Of a DNA stretch of 64,000 bases, positions 36,586-46,544 are shown one piece after another. Each line of letters opens with the position of its first letter. Within the stretch, counting starts at the first letter, position 1. Source of the DNA: an uncultured Bacteroidota bacterium (lineage in GTDB: Bacteria > Bacteroidota > Bacteroidia > Chitinophagales > Chitinophagaceae); NCBI GenBank assembly GCA_902826165.1, contig CADEDV010000011.1:40562-104561 (forward strand), written 5' to 3'. The translations under genes were made by a program, and so were the position numbers. Below the pieces are notes generated by a model. It saw nothing but the letters and a program-made list of their open reading frames with translations. It was not told where the DNA came from and did no database searches.

Positions 36586-38979
36586 TTATTTACCGATCAA
36601 TTGCTGGGAAGTAATATTGGATAGCTCAACCTTGTTTTCCTGTTTTTGCTCAGTATCAAAATTAACATCCACCCGCAGGGCCTTCAAGCCGATTACTCCC
36701 TGCAATTCTTCCAGCTCCAGTTTTTCAACTGGCCCAGGTTTGATGAGTTTCTGGTTTTGTAAAAACTCAATATACTCCATGTATTCACCAGCATCTTTTG
36801 CCTGGGAATACACAATGGCGATCTTGCCCGGTTGTGTTAGTCTTTCGTTCGTATCCTTGATCCGTACTTTATCAATTCTTTTCTTAATGATCTCGTACCG
36901 GATATTATAAGCCCCATCCACATCAAATTTTCTTTCTTCTGTTCTGAAACTGATAGAAAGAGGGATGCTGTGGGAAAGGATCAGCTGCGTTGTCTTTAAC
37001 GGATGACTCAATTCGGCCTCTAACTTATGTGTAACCCTTGCTGCTTTAGCGAGAACTGTGAGTTGCCACATTTTCATATTCCGCAGGTACAGTTCATCAA
37101 ATTTTTTCCTTGGAGCAATGGATTGTCCCATGTAAATATTGAACTCAACCCCATCGGTTACATATCTTTCAAAATAGTGCGGGTACACTTTTTGAGCAGA
37201 AACCTGTTCTTTGTCGATCATCCGGGCGAGAGTGTCATTGATTTTGGCAATACTATTCTCATATTCCTTCCGGTGGTGATAGATCATATTCAGTTGCGGA
37301 TCCAGTGCCGCAAAATAATGTTCAATATCATTTTTCAATGCAGGCAGCGTACTGCGCAGGTGGTTAAAGATGGAGACAACCTGGTTCTGCATAAATTCAT
37401 GAATGGTGATCTCTTCTTCCGATAATAATACATCCGATGCTGAAGCAATGTATTTATCCAGCTTGAACTCTATTTCCTGTAACAACGGGAAAGGCATTTC
37501 AAGATGGGCCTTCCGCAGCACCCGCTGCGCCATTTCTAATTGTTCGATCAGGTCCAACTGGATAGAGTGAGATCTTTCGGTTGATGAATTCCGGATATCA
37601 ATGGCACCATACAGGGGGTATACTTCAGGAAAGCTAATCCGTTCGATACGGGCATCCTCCTGGTGTTGCTGGTTAACAATGTAATTCAGCGCCACTTCGG
37701 TGAACTTCCATTCAACAGAAGGCTGAACCGCAGTGAATTTATCTTTAATGACCCGGTCAATTTTGTTATTCAGATTCTCTGCTCCTTTTTCCAGGGCCAA
37801 TACAAACAAAGGAATTACCGGCTCCAGTTTGGTAATATGAGCTGGTTTCAATGTGCCCGGCTTTTCAGATACAATCTCCAGTATTCCCAGCAATTCATTA
37901 TTCTGTTTGATCGGGCAAACGATGATGCTACGCCCACCCTGAGCATAATAATATTCCAGGTAATCCACTTCAGCCATCACGGCATCGTTCAGTTCTTCAA
38001 ACAACACCGGCTGGTCATTATCCCTGAAAAGCATTTTGCAGCAATCACTCACTTCATCTTTATCAGAATTGGTATAAAAGTGTTTGAACAAAAGACTGTT
38101 GCTGTTATGAATCTCCGAGTAGATATAGTGACCATTAACTTTAAAAAAAGGAGTGATACCAATCTTTACGTCTTTGATACCGATCAGGCTCTGGATATAT
38201 TCCTCCAGTTGCTGGTAAGACGAACTGCCGGGATTCATATTCAGATCCAGCAGGCGGTTCTTCATTAATGAAATCACTTCCAGTTCAGTCACGTCGTTTA
38301 CCCGCATTACAGAGATGCCTTCAAATACAAATTGATCCAGTGGGATTTCTTGCATTAATTCGGTGATGGTCTTCAGCCGGTTGGTTCGCTGGCACATGAT
38401 ACTGTCCGGCATTTTGGGCATTTCGCCAGCTGGCCGTACGTCTATAAACCTGGCATCGATTCTCAACTCCATATATTTCGTAACACCTGTTACCGGGTCA
38501 GTAAAGGGATGAACACTCCTTGTATTATCAGGACTGTTATACCCTAAATATTTTTGCAAAATCATACCATGAGCAAATTGCAGTTTCTCCTCGCTTAGTT
38601 GCGCCCCGGTTTTATTATCCGGTACATTGATCTCGTTACTTCCGGGTTTTAATAAAATGGATTTGAAAAGAGGAGAGGTGTATACAGTTGTAAATTTAAA
38701 AGGGAGTGCCACCCCGTATAAAAAATTCCTGGTAGTAGGGGGGAAAACGGCTGACAAAAGCTCTTCAATTAATTCTGAATGGGGTTCTAAAAGTGACAGG
38801 TCAGTGATTGGATTCAGCAGCTCCGGATGAGCTTCCACATCTTTCACCACTTTACCATATAGTTTCTTCATACCAGGGTTACCCTCAGTAATATTCTTCT
38901 TTAGTGCCTCAACAAGAGGCAGGAAGGAGAGCTGGCTGTTGAAGACAGCTTCATTGATATGTATATTTCCGGTTTGCAT
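36586..38979 (-). CDS. Large GAF-domain cytoplasmic protein, function unknown
   Basis: The 797-residue protein has no signal peptide or membrane helix. An N-terminal region of about 240 residues is unassigned. A GAF-like domain lies at about 250-420 (YIQSLIGI...GRSIIVCPIKQNNELLGILEIVSEKPGTL). A helical middle and C-terminal half follow (about 450-797), including QNQVVSIFNHLRSTLPAL and a region on peptide-like YERYVTDGVEFNIYMGQS. No output kinase, cyclase or DNA-binding domain is evident, so it is an orphan sensor or scaffold. It is monocistronic and unrelated in strand to the adjacent operon. Similar long GAF proteins are annotated only by that domain in Chitinophagaceae. Confidence 0.78.
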   Translation of the reverse strand: MQTGNIHINEAVFNSQLSFLPLVEALKKNITEGNPGMKKLYGKVVKDVEAHPELLNPITDLSLLEPHSELIEELLSAVFPPTTRNFLYGVALPFKFTTVYTSPLFKSILLKPGSNEINVPDNKTGAQLSEEKLQFAHGMILQKYLGYNSPDNTRSVHPFTDPVTGVTKYMELRIDARFIDVRPAGEMPKMPDSIMCQRTNRLKTITELMQEIPLDQFVFEGISVMRVNDVTELEVISLMKNRLLDLNMNPGSSSYQQLEEYIQSLIGIKDVKIGITPFFKVNGHYIYSEIHNSNSLLFKHFYTNSDKDEVSDCCKMLFRDNDQPVLFEELNDAVMAEVDYLEYYYAQGGRSIIVCPIKQNNELLGILEIVSEKPGTLKPAHITKLEPVIPLFVLALEKGAENLNNKIDRVIKDKFTAVQPSVEWKFTEVALNYIVNQQHQEDARIERISFPEVYPLYGAIDIRNSSTERSHSIQLDLIEQLEMAQRVLRKAHLEMPFPLLQEIEFKLDKYIASASDVLLSEEEITIHEFMQNQVVSIFNHLRSTLPALKNDIEHYFAALDPQLNMIYHHRKEYENSIAKINDTLARMIDKEQVSAQKVYPHYFERYVTDGVEFNIYMGQSIAPRKKFDELYLRNMKMWQLTVLAKAARVTHKLEAELSHPLKTTQLILSHSIPLSISFRTEERKFDVDGAYNIRYEIIKKRIDKVRIKDTNERLTQPGKIAIVYSQAKDAGEYMEYIEFLQNQKLIKPGPVEKLELEELQGVIGLKALRVDVNFDTEQKQENKVELSNITSQQLIGK

Positions 38980-39224
38980 ATTATTCTCAGTTTCACTTTG
39001 AAGAGCCTCCTCACTACTTTCACAGGTTACCGGATCGGTTTAATTAAGTAATAAGATACGCAAAACTAATAAATAAGGATCGGTTCTTACTACCCAATAG
39101 CGGTGAGAAGTGGCAGGCGGGCGGTGAACTGCGACAAACAAAGGGTGACCTGGATGGCAAACAATACAAAAATAAAAGCCAGCGATTTTTGTTACTGGTT
39201 TTAAATAATATGGCAGAATTTGAT

Positions 39225-40145
39225 CTATCGCCTTAATCTTCCCAGTGTAATACCCAGTTTTACCTGCACTGTGAAATAAGCGTCATTGTTTTTAGGATTA
39301 CCTCTTTGAGAGCCTACCTGCGTGGTATGACTTCCATTCAATTCTCCCTGCCTGTCAAATAATTGCTGGGCAATAGCCGCCTGGTTAGCTGGAAGATAAT
39401 TGTTGAAAAGAGCTGGATCCACATAATCTTTACTAACATCATCCAGGTAATCTGTTTGCAGGATACGATGTACCACTTCCACTCTTGCATTCAGGAATGA
39501 ATTTACTTCATACCGGATACCAATACCAACGGGGAAATTGACCTGGCTGAGTTTGTAGGGGGTGCGGTCACGGTATTCTGCAAAACCCTGTCCTTCTGTC
39601 CGGAGTGGCTGAAGTGAATACACCTGGCCATTTATTTCCGCCTGTGGATCAAAAGAAAAATAACCTACTCCTGCAACGAGGTAAGGAGAGAAATAAGGAG
39701 CTTCATCTTCATCATACTCCCTGAAAAACAACGGATGTATTTCTAAAGCCAGCTGCACATCAGTGATCTTACTTTTGAAGCTTAAGTTTCTTTCATACCG
39801 GCCAAATGTTGATGTGGCTACTGATCTTAAAGAACTGTCTGCAGCTTGTACAGATCCAAAAGTCCCTTCCAGCCGGATACCCACTGCATATTTGTACATA
39901 GCTAATGCATATACACTGAAGCTTGGTTTCGCATTCTTCCAGTTAAGATCTTTGATAAAACTTTTCCCGATACCTTTTTTACCACCCAGGTCGGTCAGTG
40001 AGTTCATCAGTCCTGCTGAACCACCTATTTCAAAAGCAAGGGGGCTGTCGTAATATCTATCGTTATAATAATAGAACTGAGCTTTCAGTGAAGAAGCGTT
40101 AATGGAAAACACCAATACCCACAGCACTACTGCTGATCTTTTCAT
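39225..40145 (-). CDS. Outer-membrane beta-barrel protein (DUF6089-like)
   Basis: The 306-residue protein has a signal peptide ending SLKAQ and a barrel-like mature region opening LAFEIGGSAGLMNSLTDLGG and continuing with strands such as YAVGIRLEGTFG, PYLVAGVGYFSFDP and FPVGIGIRYEVN. The last strand is YFTVQVKLGITLG. The layout resembles DUF6089-type barrels found among T9SS and gliding genes, but that match is from general resemblance only. It is monocistronic. The 245-nt gap to the GAF gene (38980-39224) shows no feature. Confidence 0.72.
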   Translation of the reverse strand: MKRSAVVLWVLVFSINASSLKAQFYYYNDRYYDSPLAFEIGGSAGLMNSLTDLGGKKGIGKSFIKDLNWKNAKPSFSVYALAMYKYAVGIRLEGTFGSVQAADSSLRSVATSTFGRYERNLSFKSKITDVQLALEIHPLFFREYDEDEAPYFSPYLVAGVGYFSFDPQAEINGQVYSLQPLRTEGQGFAEYRDRTPYKLSQVNFPVGIGIRYEVNSFLNARVEVVHRILQTDYLDDVSKDYVDPALFNNYLPANQAAIAQQLFDRQGELNGSHTTQVGSQRGNPKNNDAYFTVQVKLGITLGRLRR

Positions 40146-40307
40146 CAGTCAACGATTTTTAATGATCAAGAAATAGAAGGACTATGGATGGGTGAAGCGT
40201 TTCAAATAGGATGGGTAAGGGGTTTAAAAATATGGAATATTAGTAATACAAGGAGTTTGAAATGCAATCAATGTGGAAAAAACTATCTTTTTTTAAATTG
40301 GCGGGTA

Positions 40308-40336
40308 TAAAAAAAGCCGGCCCAAACCAGCTTTTA
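40308..40336 (-). terminator. Intrinsic terminator of the DUF1800-DUF1501 operon
   Basis: On the minus strand AAAAGCTGG pairs with CCGGCTTTT (9 bp, one G-T pair) around a TTTGGG loop and is followed by a run of T. Confidence 0.75.
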
Positions 40337-40354
40337 AAAAATTGGAAAACACTT

Positions 40355-41962
40355 TTATTGTACTTTCATAATACTGATCACTTTCTGAAGCGATTGATTC
40401 TGAAGGCGAAGGAAATATACCCCGGAAGCAAAACCATCATTATAAATATCGATATTATAGGTACCGGCTGCATAATCCTGGTTGGTAAGTACTTTTACTA
40501 CCCTTCCAAGTGCATCAATCTGCTGTATCATGGTATGTCCGCCTGTAGTCGAGAATTGAATAGTGGCACTGATAGTATAAGGGTTCGGCCACATCTTCAG
40601 TATGAGCTTTTCAGAGTTATTATTAGTGTCATTCGGGTCTTCGGGTAATCCGCAGGGCCCGCCTTGTACTAATGGTAATGCCTGGTAGTTTTGCAATAAT
40701 ATTTCGTTCAGTGCCGGTTGTTTAACGCAGAACCATTGTTCCAGCACAGAGGCATACACACTTCTGAAATCATACTGGAACGGAATGTTATTGACAACTT
40801 GTATATCAGCAGGAATATCAGGGCTGTTACCAAGTATTCCTTTTTTAGCATGGGTACCGAACATAATCAGTGGTGCTGCTGCACCATGATCTGTTCCCAA
40901 ACTTGCATTGGATTTGATACGGCGTCCAAATTCGGAGAAGGTCATTCCCATTACACGGTCATCAAGATCCATCAGCTCAAGATCCTGCTGGAAAGCACTG
41001 ATACCAGCCGAAAGATCTTTCATCAGTTTTGCATGCAGCCCGGTAGTTGTATCACTGGCATTTACCTGTCGTTTATGGGTGTCAAACCCACCTATCGTTA
41101 CGGTATAAACTCTTGTTTTTAATCCTCCTTTGATCAAACGGGCAACTATCTTCAGTTGATCGGCAAGATTATTTTCAGTTGGATACGTAGCCATTGTTGC
41201 GGCTCTCCGGTAAGCAGCCCGGATAATATCTGAATAGATCTTTGTTTTTTCTGAAATGACACGAAGGAATTTCAATTCCTTATTAGCAGGTACTGAGTTC
41301 AGCGGGTAATCAGAAAAGGGATTGGCGAATGTGTAGATCTTTTCCGGGTTCGTAATGGACAAACCCATTGAGTAAATAGAGCCCTGGACAGTCAGCGTAG
41401 GTACATTACTGATCTGGATAGCTAACGGATCGGGCATTTCTGCATCGGGGTAAGCATCAGGATAACCAGGAAATTCATTTTCGAGATACCGGCCCATCCA
41501 TCCTGTTTTTACTCTTTCACTCCTGTTTCTTCTTGTATCACCGCTGTTCCATACGTCTGTATCCCTGAAGTGAGAAAAGCTCGGATTCTCATACCCAACA
41601 GACTGTACAATGGCTGCTTTGCCTTCATTATACATATTCTGTAAGGCAGTCATGGCGGGATGCAAACCCGATTTGTCAGTGCCATCTAACCGGAGTACCT
41701 GGCTTTGCGGGATAGCCACATTGGTCCTTGCATTATAATAGTTCCCATATACATCTAATGGTATCACCATGTTAAGCCCGTCATTACCGCCTGCCAGTTG
41801 TATCAATACAAATACATGGTCTGTATCGGTAGCTGTTTGTTCGAGTAATCTCGCCAGGCTGCTTGTTTCCGCACCATGCGCTGTGAAGGAAAATCCATTC
41901 AATAAGGCGGGCATGGTAACTGCCACAGGTACTGTATTGCGTAAAAATTTTCTCCTGTTCAT
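40355..41962 (-). CDS. DUF1501 protein with T9SS type A sorting domain
   Basis: The 535-residue protein opens MNRRKFLRNTVPVAVTMPALL, a twin-Arg-like signal typical of DUF1501 proteins. The family core has FVLIQLAGGNDGLNMVIP, PSFSHFRDTDVW, TVTIGGFDTHKRQ, MTFSEFGRRIKSNASLGTDHGAAAP, a sulfatase/alkaline-phosphatase-superfamily-like His/Asp pattern. The C-terminal 75 residues are a T9SS type A domain (LKMWPNPYTISATIQF...YAAGTYNIDI). It follows the DUF1800 gene by 46 nt. DUF1501/DUF1800 pairs are widespread in Bacteroidota and Planctomycetes but undefined biochemically; an exported hydrolase role is plausible. Confidence 0.9.
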   Translation of the reverse strand: MNRRKFLRNTVPVAVTMPALLNGFSFTAHGAETSSLARLLEQTATDTDHVFVLIQLAGGNDGLNMVIPLDVYGNYYNARTNVAIPQSQVLRLDGTDKSGLHPAMTALQNMYNEGKAAIVQSVGYENPSFSHFRDTDVWNSGDTRRNRSERVKTGWMGRYLENEFPGYPDAYPDAEMPDPLAIQISNVPTLTVQGSIYSMGLSITNPEKIYTFANPFSDYPLNSVPANKELKFLRVISEKTKIYSDIIRAAYRRAATMATYPTENNLADQLKIVARLIKGGLKTRVYTVTIGGFDTHKRQVNASDTTTGLHAKLMKDLSAGISAFQQDLELMDLDDRVMGMTFSEFGRRIKSNASLGTDHGAAAPLIMFGTHAKKGILGNSPDIPADIQVVNNIPFQYDFRSVYASVLEQWFCVKQPALNEILLQNYQALPLVQGGPCGLPEDPNDTNNNSEKLILKMWPNPYTISATIQFSTTGGHTMIQQIDALGRVVKVLTNQDYAAGTYNIDIYNDGFASGVYFLRLQNQSLQKVISIMKVQ

Positions 41963-42008
41963 ACTTTCTTTTTTACATAGGTTAATCAGGTACTGTTACT
42001 GTAATGAC

Positions 42009-43625
42009 TTAGCAGAGATGATACTCTGGCAAATTCATCAGGAATTTGAACATTTCTCTTAATGAGCTATCGATAACTGTATTATTATTTGTATTCCATG
42101 CATTGGTCCAGATGGTATCATCTGTTGTATTGTTCAATAGGAAATTTCTTTTTACATAGGCCTTTGAATTAGCAGATAAAGGATAACGGAGCAGTAATGC
42201 GGTGACGTCACTGATTAGCTGGTTCGGATCGGCCGGGTTAGAAGAGTAATTAGCGAAAGCCCTCAGATCAATGACAGAATCATTAACCAGTGCATCCGTG
42301 AAATCAGCTCTTTTGGGTAAGGAATTACTGTTTACCCATAATTCATAATGCATGGGCTCCTGGTAATAAGAAGGCCAGCCAGATACATCTGGCGGCTGGA
42401 ATAATTGCTGTTGCATATCCGCTGCGTTCTGGTACAGTGAATAGAACAAAGGATAACCGGTTGTATAATTCGTATAAGCCGGGAAACTGACGTTAAACTC
42501 CCGCAGCGTACCGACGATCATGTCAAACGGCGACTTGATATAGCAAGCCTGGTTGATCGTATCAAAGAAATGTTCGCTTTTGAACAGTAAGGACAGGGCT
42601 GGACCGATCTCATAATTATTACTTTGCAAAGCTGCTGCCATGGGAATAATAACATCCGTTTCGGTAGCATCATCTATTTCATAATACACAAACCATTTAT
42701 ATAGTTTGCGGCAGATAAACCTGGCTGCTTCAGTAGTACCAAAAATCATATTCATCAGTGCATCCAGCTCTGCGTTGGGATCGGTGCTGCCCGGAATGGT
42801 TGTATTATTATAAAACGCAGTGAATGTTTTAGCCCCCATATCATGGGCACTGGTATCCAGGAATGAACTAAGCGGATCGTTAAGGATACGCCAGCCGGTT
42901 AATACCCTTGCAGCAGCGATCACATCATCCTCTGTATATTGAGAATCATTACCTTTCCCGATGGTGAATAATTCCTGTAATTCACGGGCAAAGTTTTCAT
43001 CCGGTGCCTGTCTTGAATTTAAATAGCCATTCAGGTGCACCAGCATAGCCGGATCAATACACACTTCCCGGGTAATATTTTTAACGTTGCCCAGCACATT
43101 ACTCCGCAACAGGTTATGATGCCGCCATAAAAATTGTGCATTACCCACTTCTTCTTCCTGCACGGAAAAATGATGATGCCAGAAAAGCACCATTTTCTCC
43201 TGTATACTTCTTTGCTGGTTAATGATCAGGCCAGCCCACCATTTTTTAAGACTTTCACGACGAAGATTATTGATCTGTCCTCTTACTTCAGCATTGCTCA
43301 GCATATTCGGATCGTTGACCCAGGTTTGCCCCTGCGCCACACCCAGGTCATCGTGCATCACACCATCATCATCTTCAATCAATCCATAATCCCTTACAGG
43401 CGGGCTTGGGGCCACTATATTATTGAGGAGTTCATCCACAGCGGCACCCGGCGATAGGGTTAAAAAATAATCAATGTCTGCTTTCTTAGCGCCAAACATG
43501 GTTCGCTTCAGCAAATGCGTTACTTCATTTACTGTCCAGCTGCCCGCATAGGGGGCTAACCCTGCAAACATGGTGCGTTGGGATTTACTACTCCTGGCTC
43601 TTTTAAAAAATTCTCTTCTGTCCAT
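42009..43625 (-). CDS. DUF1800 family protein
   Basis: ATG 43625 is preferred over the in-frame TTG at 43634. The 538-residue product has the family's opening (VNEVTHLLKRTMFGAKKADID), ALINQ-like helices including EKMVLFWHHHFSVQ, ENFARELQELFTIGKG, and the C-terminal FQPPDVSGWP motif. An N-terminal MDRREFFKRARSSK resembles a Tat-type start, although no strong hydrophobic core follows. It is encoded upstream of the DUF1501 gene, with which it is expected to cooperate. No catalytic role is established for the family. Confidence 0.9.
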   Translation of the reverse strand: MDRREFFKRARSSKSQRTMFAGLAPYAGSWTVNEVTHLLKRTMFGAKKADIDYFLTLSPGAAVDELLNNIVAPSPPVRDYGLIEDDDGVMHDDLGVAQGQTWVNDPNMLSNAEVRGQINNLRRESLKKWWAGLIINQQRSIQEKMVLFWHHHFSVQEEEVGNAQFLWRHHNLLRSNVLGNVKNITREVCIDPAMLVHLNGYLNSRQAPDENFARELQELFTIGKGNDSQYTEDDVIAAARVLTGWRILNDPLSSFLDTSAHDMGAKTFTAFYNNTTIPGSTDPNAELDALMNMIFGTTEAARFICRKLYKWFVYYEIDDATETDVIIPMAAALQSNNYEIGPALSLLFKSEHFFDTINQACYIKSPFDMIVGTLREFNVSFPAYTNYTTGYPLFYSLYQNAADMQQQLFQPPDVSGWPSYYQEPMHYELWVNSNSLPKRADFTDALVNDSVIDLRAFANYSSNPADPNQLISDVTALLLRYPLSANSKAYVKRNFLLNNTTDDTIWTNAWNTNNNTVIDSSLREMFKFLMNLPEYHLC

Positions 43626-43653
43626 AGGTATCAATTTTTTGCTATAAATGAGA

Positions 43654-45615
43654 TCAGCGGATTAGTACAAAAGTTCCTTTTTGCTGACGGGATTTATTCT
43701 GTATATCCTTATAATCGATCAGGTAAATAAATACACCGGATGGTTGTACTGCACCTTTGAAAGTGCCATTCCACAGTTGGTACATATTGGTACTTCTGAA
43801 TACCATCTCACCATTCCGGTTAAAGATTTGCATCCTGTATCCATCAGGCACCTTACCAATCGGCCCATAGAAATCATTTTTCCCATCGCCGTTCGGTGTA
43901 AAACCGGTGGGCACAAATACCATGGCATCATTCAGCACCACTACGGTAAACTGGTCAGATACCTGGCAACCATTGGGGAGGTAATTGGTAGCGGTATAAT
44001 AAGTAGTAGCTGCTGGTGATGCAACCGGATCAGTACAATCAGTGCAGCTTAAGGAAGCATGGGCATTCCAAATGATATTGCCATTACCGTTAGCATGGAG
44101 TGTAACACTCTGGCCAACAAAAATAGTATCAGCTTTTCTGACACTGTCAAAGGGGCCACCTAAAAGGACAGGATGATAATCCACAATAGCGGAATCATAA
44201 CCACAGGCATCAGTGAGGGTGTCTCTGAATGGAACGAAGCTGCTGAGATTGCATACGGTGGAGTCAAGCGTCAATACCTGCGGTATTTTTAATTTAATGA
44301 CAGCAAAGTCAGCATCACCCAGTGCGTTGTTAAAATCACCATCACCTGATTCGGAATCACCGGCGAGGTAATATTCCTGCATGACAGGATTATGAACCAT
44401 GAAACGCAAATGGTCATTATCACTGCCACCCCAGTTCTGCTGCCAGAGTACCTGGCCCGAAGGACTGAGTTTAATGGTCCAAAAATCGCCTTCGCCCAGC
44501 GGGTTGGCCACATCGCCATCATTGGAGTAAGTGATGCCACCCACTATATAAGTGCTGTCGCTATCCGTAATAATTGTTTTTGCATATTCAGCATCTGTTC
44601 CACCCAATACTTTTTGCCAGTTCAGGTTTCCCCGCTGATCCACATTCAGGATCCAGTAGTCCTGGCTGCCTCTTGCACCACTTACATCGCCATCGGTTGA
44701 GGTTGTATAACCTGCTAACGTTAATGAACCATCAGCTCCTTTAGTCATCGTATAAGCCACATCATTTTGTGAACCGCCATATATTTTACTGAATACTTTG
44801 TTGCCATTGTTGTCTAAGGCCAGCAGCCAAACGTCATAGTTCTTTTGATTAGGAGGGATATCGCCATCCACGGAGTTGGCAAAGCCTGCGAGATAGGTAG
44901 TACCATTGATGATCTCAATATCAAACAACTCTTCATTCTTGGTGCCACCATAGCATTTACTCCATTGTACTACACCGGCTGCATTTATTTTCATGATCAC
45001 ACCATCAGTATACCCACCTGTGCCGTGGTTGCCGCGGATATCCCCATCATTAGAAGAGGAGGAAGCCGCAATAAGATAACTGCCATCAGCAGTGATCTCA
45101 ATATGATTACCGATATCCAGGCCGCTGCCACCATAGCGTTTTTGCCATTCCAGCGTTCCGGCCGCAGATAATTTTAATAGCCAAATATCTTTGGTGCCGC
45201 CAAAGCCAGCCACCACACCGCCATCAGTTGAATTTGTTTCTCCCAATACCATATAACCACCATCGGCAGTTTGTACCACATCTCTTGCACTTTCATAACC
45301 AGTGCCACCAAAAGAACGTTCCCATTGTATAGTGCCGCAACGGTCCAGCTTGGATATCCACAGATCCCAGTACTCCCGGTTGGGTTGAGGACTGATATCA
45401 CCGGATTTTGAATCTGTATAACCGGCCACAACAGTGCCGCCATCGCTGGTGATCTTTATTACATAAGGGATATCAACATCAGGGCCGCCATAATGCTGTG
45501 CCCATTGACGGGGAGGTAATTGTGCCTCTGCTGCTGTATATGTAAACAGGGCAGCATTGAGGCAGAAGATTTTTATCAGTTGGTTGTAGAATCTCACAAG
45601 TTGGCGGTTTAACAT
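43654..45615 (-). CDS. Repeat protein with T9SS type B (gliding-motility) sorting domain
   Basis: The 653-residue protein has a signal peptide ending AAEAQ and about seven repeats of 55-60 residues (to about 450) of the form D.WL.KLD..G...W...YGGSG.D....I..T.DG.Y..AG...S.DGD. This suggests a beta-propeller. An Ig-like cysteine-containing part follows (CNLSSF...SLSCTDCTDP). The end is a type B sorting domain (FVPTGFTPNGDGKNDFYGPIG...MQIFNRNGEMVF), the gliding-associated form. It is 28 nt upstream of the DUF1800 start, so these three exported proteins (type B repeat protein, DUF1800, DUF1501) look co-transcribed. Confidence 0.9.
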   Translation of the reverse strand: MLNRQLVRFYNQLIKIFCLNAALFTYTAAEAQLPPRQWAQHYGGPDVDIPYVIKITSDGGTVVAGYTDSKSGDISPQPNREYWDLWISKLDRCGTIQWERSFGGTGYESARDVVQTADGGYMVLGETNSTDGGVVAGFGGTKDIWLLKLSAAGTLEWQKRYGGSGLDIGNHIEITADGSYLIAASSSSNDGDIRGNHGTGGYTDGVIMKINAAGVVQWSKCYGGTKNEELFDIEIINGTTYLAGFANSVDGDIPPNQKNYDVWLLALDNNGNKVFSKIYGGSQNDVAYTMTKGADGSLTLAGYTTSTDGDVSGARGSQDYWILNVDQRGNLNWQKVLGGTDAEYAKTIITDSDSTYIVGGITYSNDGDVANPLGEGDFWTIKLSPSGQVLWQQNWGGSDNDHLRFMVHNPVMQEYYLAGDSESGDGDFNNALGDADFAVIKLKIPQVLTLDSTVCNLSSFVPFRDTLTDACGYDSAIVDYHPVLLGGPFDSVRKADTIFVGQSVTLHANGNGNIIWNAHASLSCTDCTDPVASPAATTYYTATNYLPNGCQVSDQFTVVVLNDAMVFVPTGFTPNGDGKNDFYGPIGKVPDGYRMQIFNRNGEMVFRSTNMYQLWNGTFKGAVQPSGVFIYLIDYKDIQNKSRQQKGTFVLIR

Positions 45616-45716
45616 AGTTGGTAAGGCCGCCTGTCAAGTGCAAGTATTATGCTAAACTTTAATTTTTGGGTATAAGTTTTCCCTATGCGGGCATGAAAAA
45701 TTTCATGGGATTTTAC

Positions 45717-46388
45717 TCAGCGTTTTTTCAGGGCGGGTAACACAATATTTTCACTGCTGTTGAAATAACGGCAGGCGGGTTGCAGGCCGCATTGTTCGCA
45801 TTTGGGGTTGCGAGCCAGGCAGGTATAGCGGCCATGAAGGATCAGCCAGTGATGTGCCTTATGAATTAGTTCTTTGGGGAAATGTTTGATCAGCTCTTTT
45901 TCCACAGCCAGCGGGGTCGAAGCCGTTTGTGGCACCAAACCGATTCGTTTACTTACCCGGAATACATGGGTATCAACGGCCATGTTGGGTTGATTATCGA
46001 TCACCGAGGTAATTACGTTTGCTGTCTTTCTTCCCACACCGGGAAGTTGTATTAATTCCTCTACGGTCATCGGGATAGTTCCGGCAAATTCTGTTACTAC
46101 TTTTTGCCCCATCCCGATCAGGTGTTTTGTTTTATTGTTGGGATACGAAATACTTTTTATCAATGGATAAAGATCATCAAAAGTTGCTTTGCTTAGTGTA
46201 TATACATCCGGGTACTTTTCAAAGATGGCCGGGGTGGTCATATTCACCCGTTTGTCGGTGCATTGTGCGGAGAGAATAACCGCCACTAATAATTCATAGG
46301 GATTATCATAGAGTAATTCTGTTTCTGCTTCAGGAGCATGCCTTTCAAAATAATCAATTACAAACTGGTAGCGTTGCTGGCGGGTCAT
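45717..46388 (-). CDS. nth: Endonuclease III (DNA glycosylase/AP lyase)
   Basis: The 223-residue enzyme removes oxidised pyrimidines and nicks AP sites in base-excision repair. It has the helix-hairpin-helix LPGVGRKTANVI with the catalytic Lys, the catalytic Asp in MAVDTHVFRVSKR, and a complete 4Fe-4S ligand set C-x6-C-x2-C-x5-C (CLARNPKCEQCGLQPAC). Length is normal. It is the downstream neighbour of a small conserved gene, separated by a terminator. Confidence 0.97.
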   Translation of the reverse strand: MTRQQRYQFVIDYFERHAPEAETELLYDNPYELLVAVILSAQCTDKRVNMTTPAIFEKYPDVYTLSKATFDDLYPLIKSISYPNNKTKHLIGMGQKVVTEFAGTIPMTVEELIQLPGVGRKTANVITSVIDNQPNMAVDTHVFRVSKRIGLVPQTASTPLAVEKELIKHFPKELIHKAHHWLILHGRYTCLARNPKCEQCGLQPACRYFNSSENIVLPALKKR

Positions 46389-46492
46389 ATTGCAAATCTA
46401 TGGCTAAGAGGGTAAATCGGTAAATATGGATTTATTATTAATGCAATATCTGTTTCGGAACATTTTCTTTTTCCTCCCTAAACTCTTAGCAC

Positions 46493-46524
46493 AAAAAAAG
46501 CACCCCGGTTTGGAGTGCTTCAAT
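46493..46524 (-). terminator. Intrinsic terminator
   Basis: On the minus strand AAGCACTCC / GGGGTGCTT (9 bp, one G-T pair), loop AAACC, followed by seven T. It closes the small gene at 46545. Confidence 0.85.
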
Positions 46525-46544
46525 TTTTTAATAACTGCTGAAAA

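Noticed and set aside
37663..38268. A 201-codon open frame opposite the GAF-domain gene
   Set aside because: It lies antisense within an intact 797-residue gene and its product has no recognisable domain.
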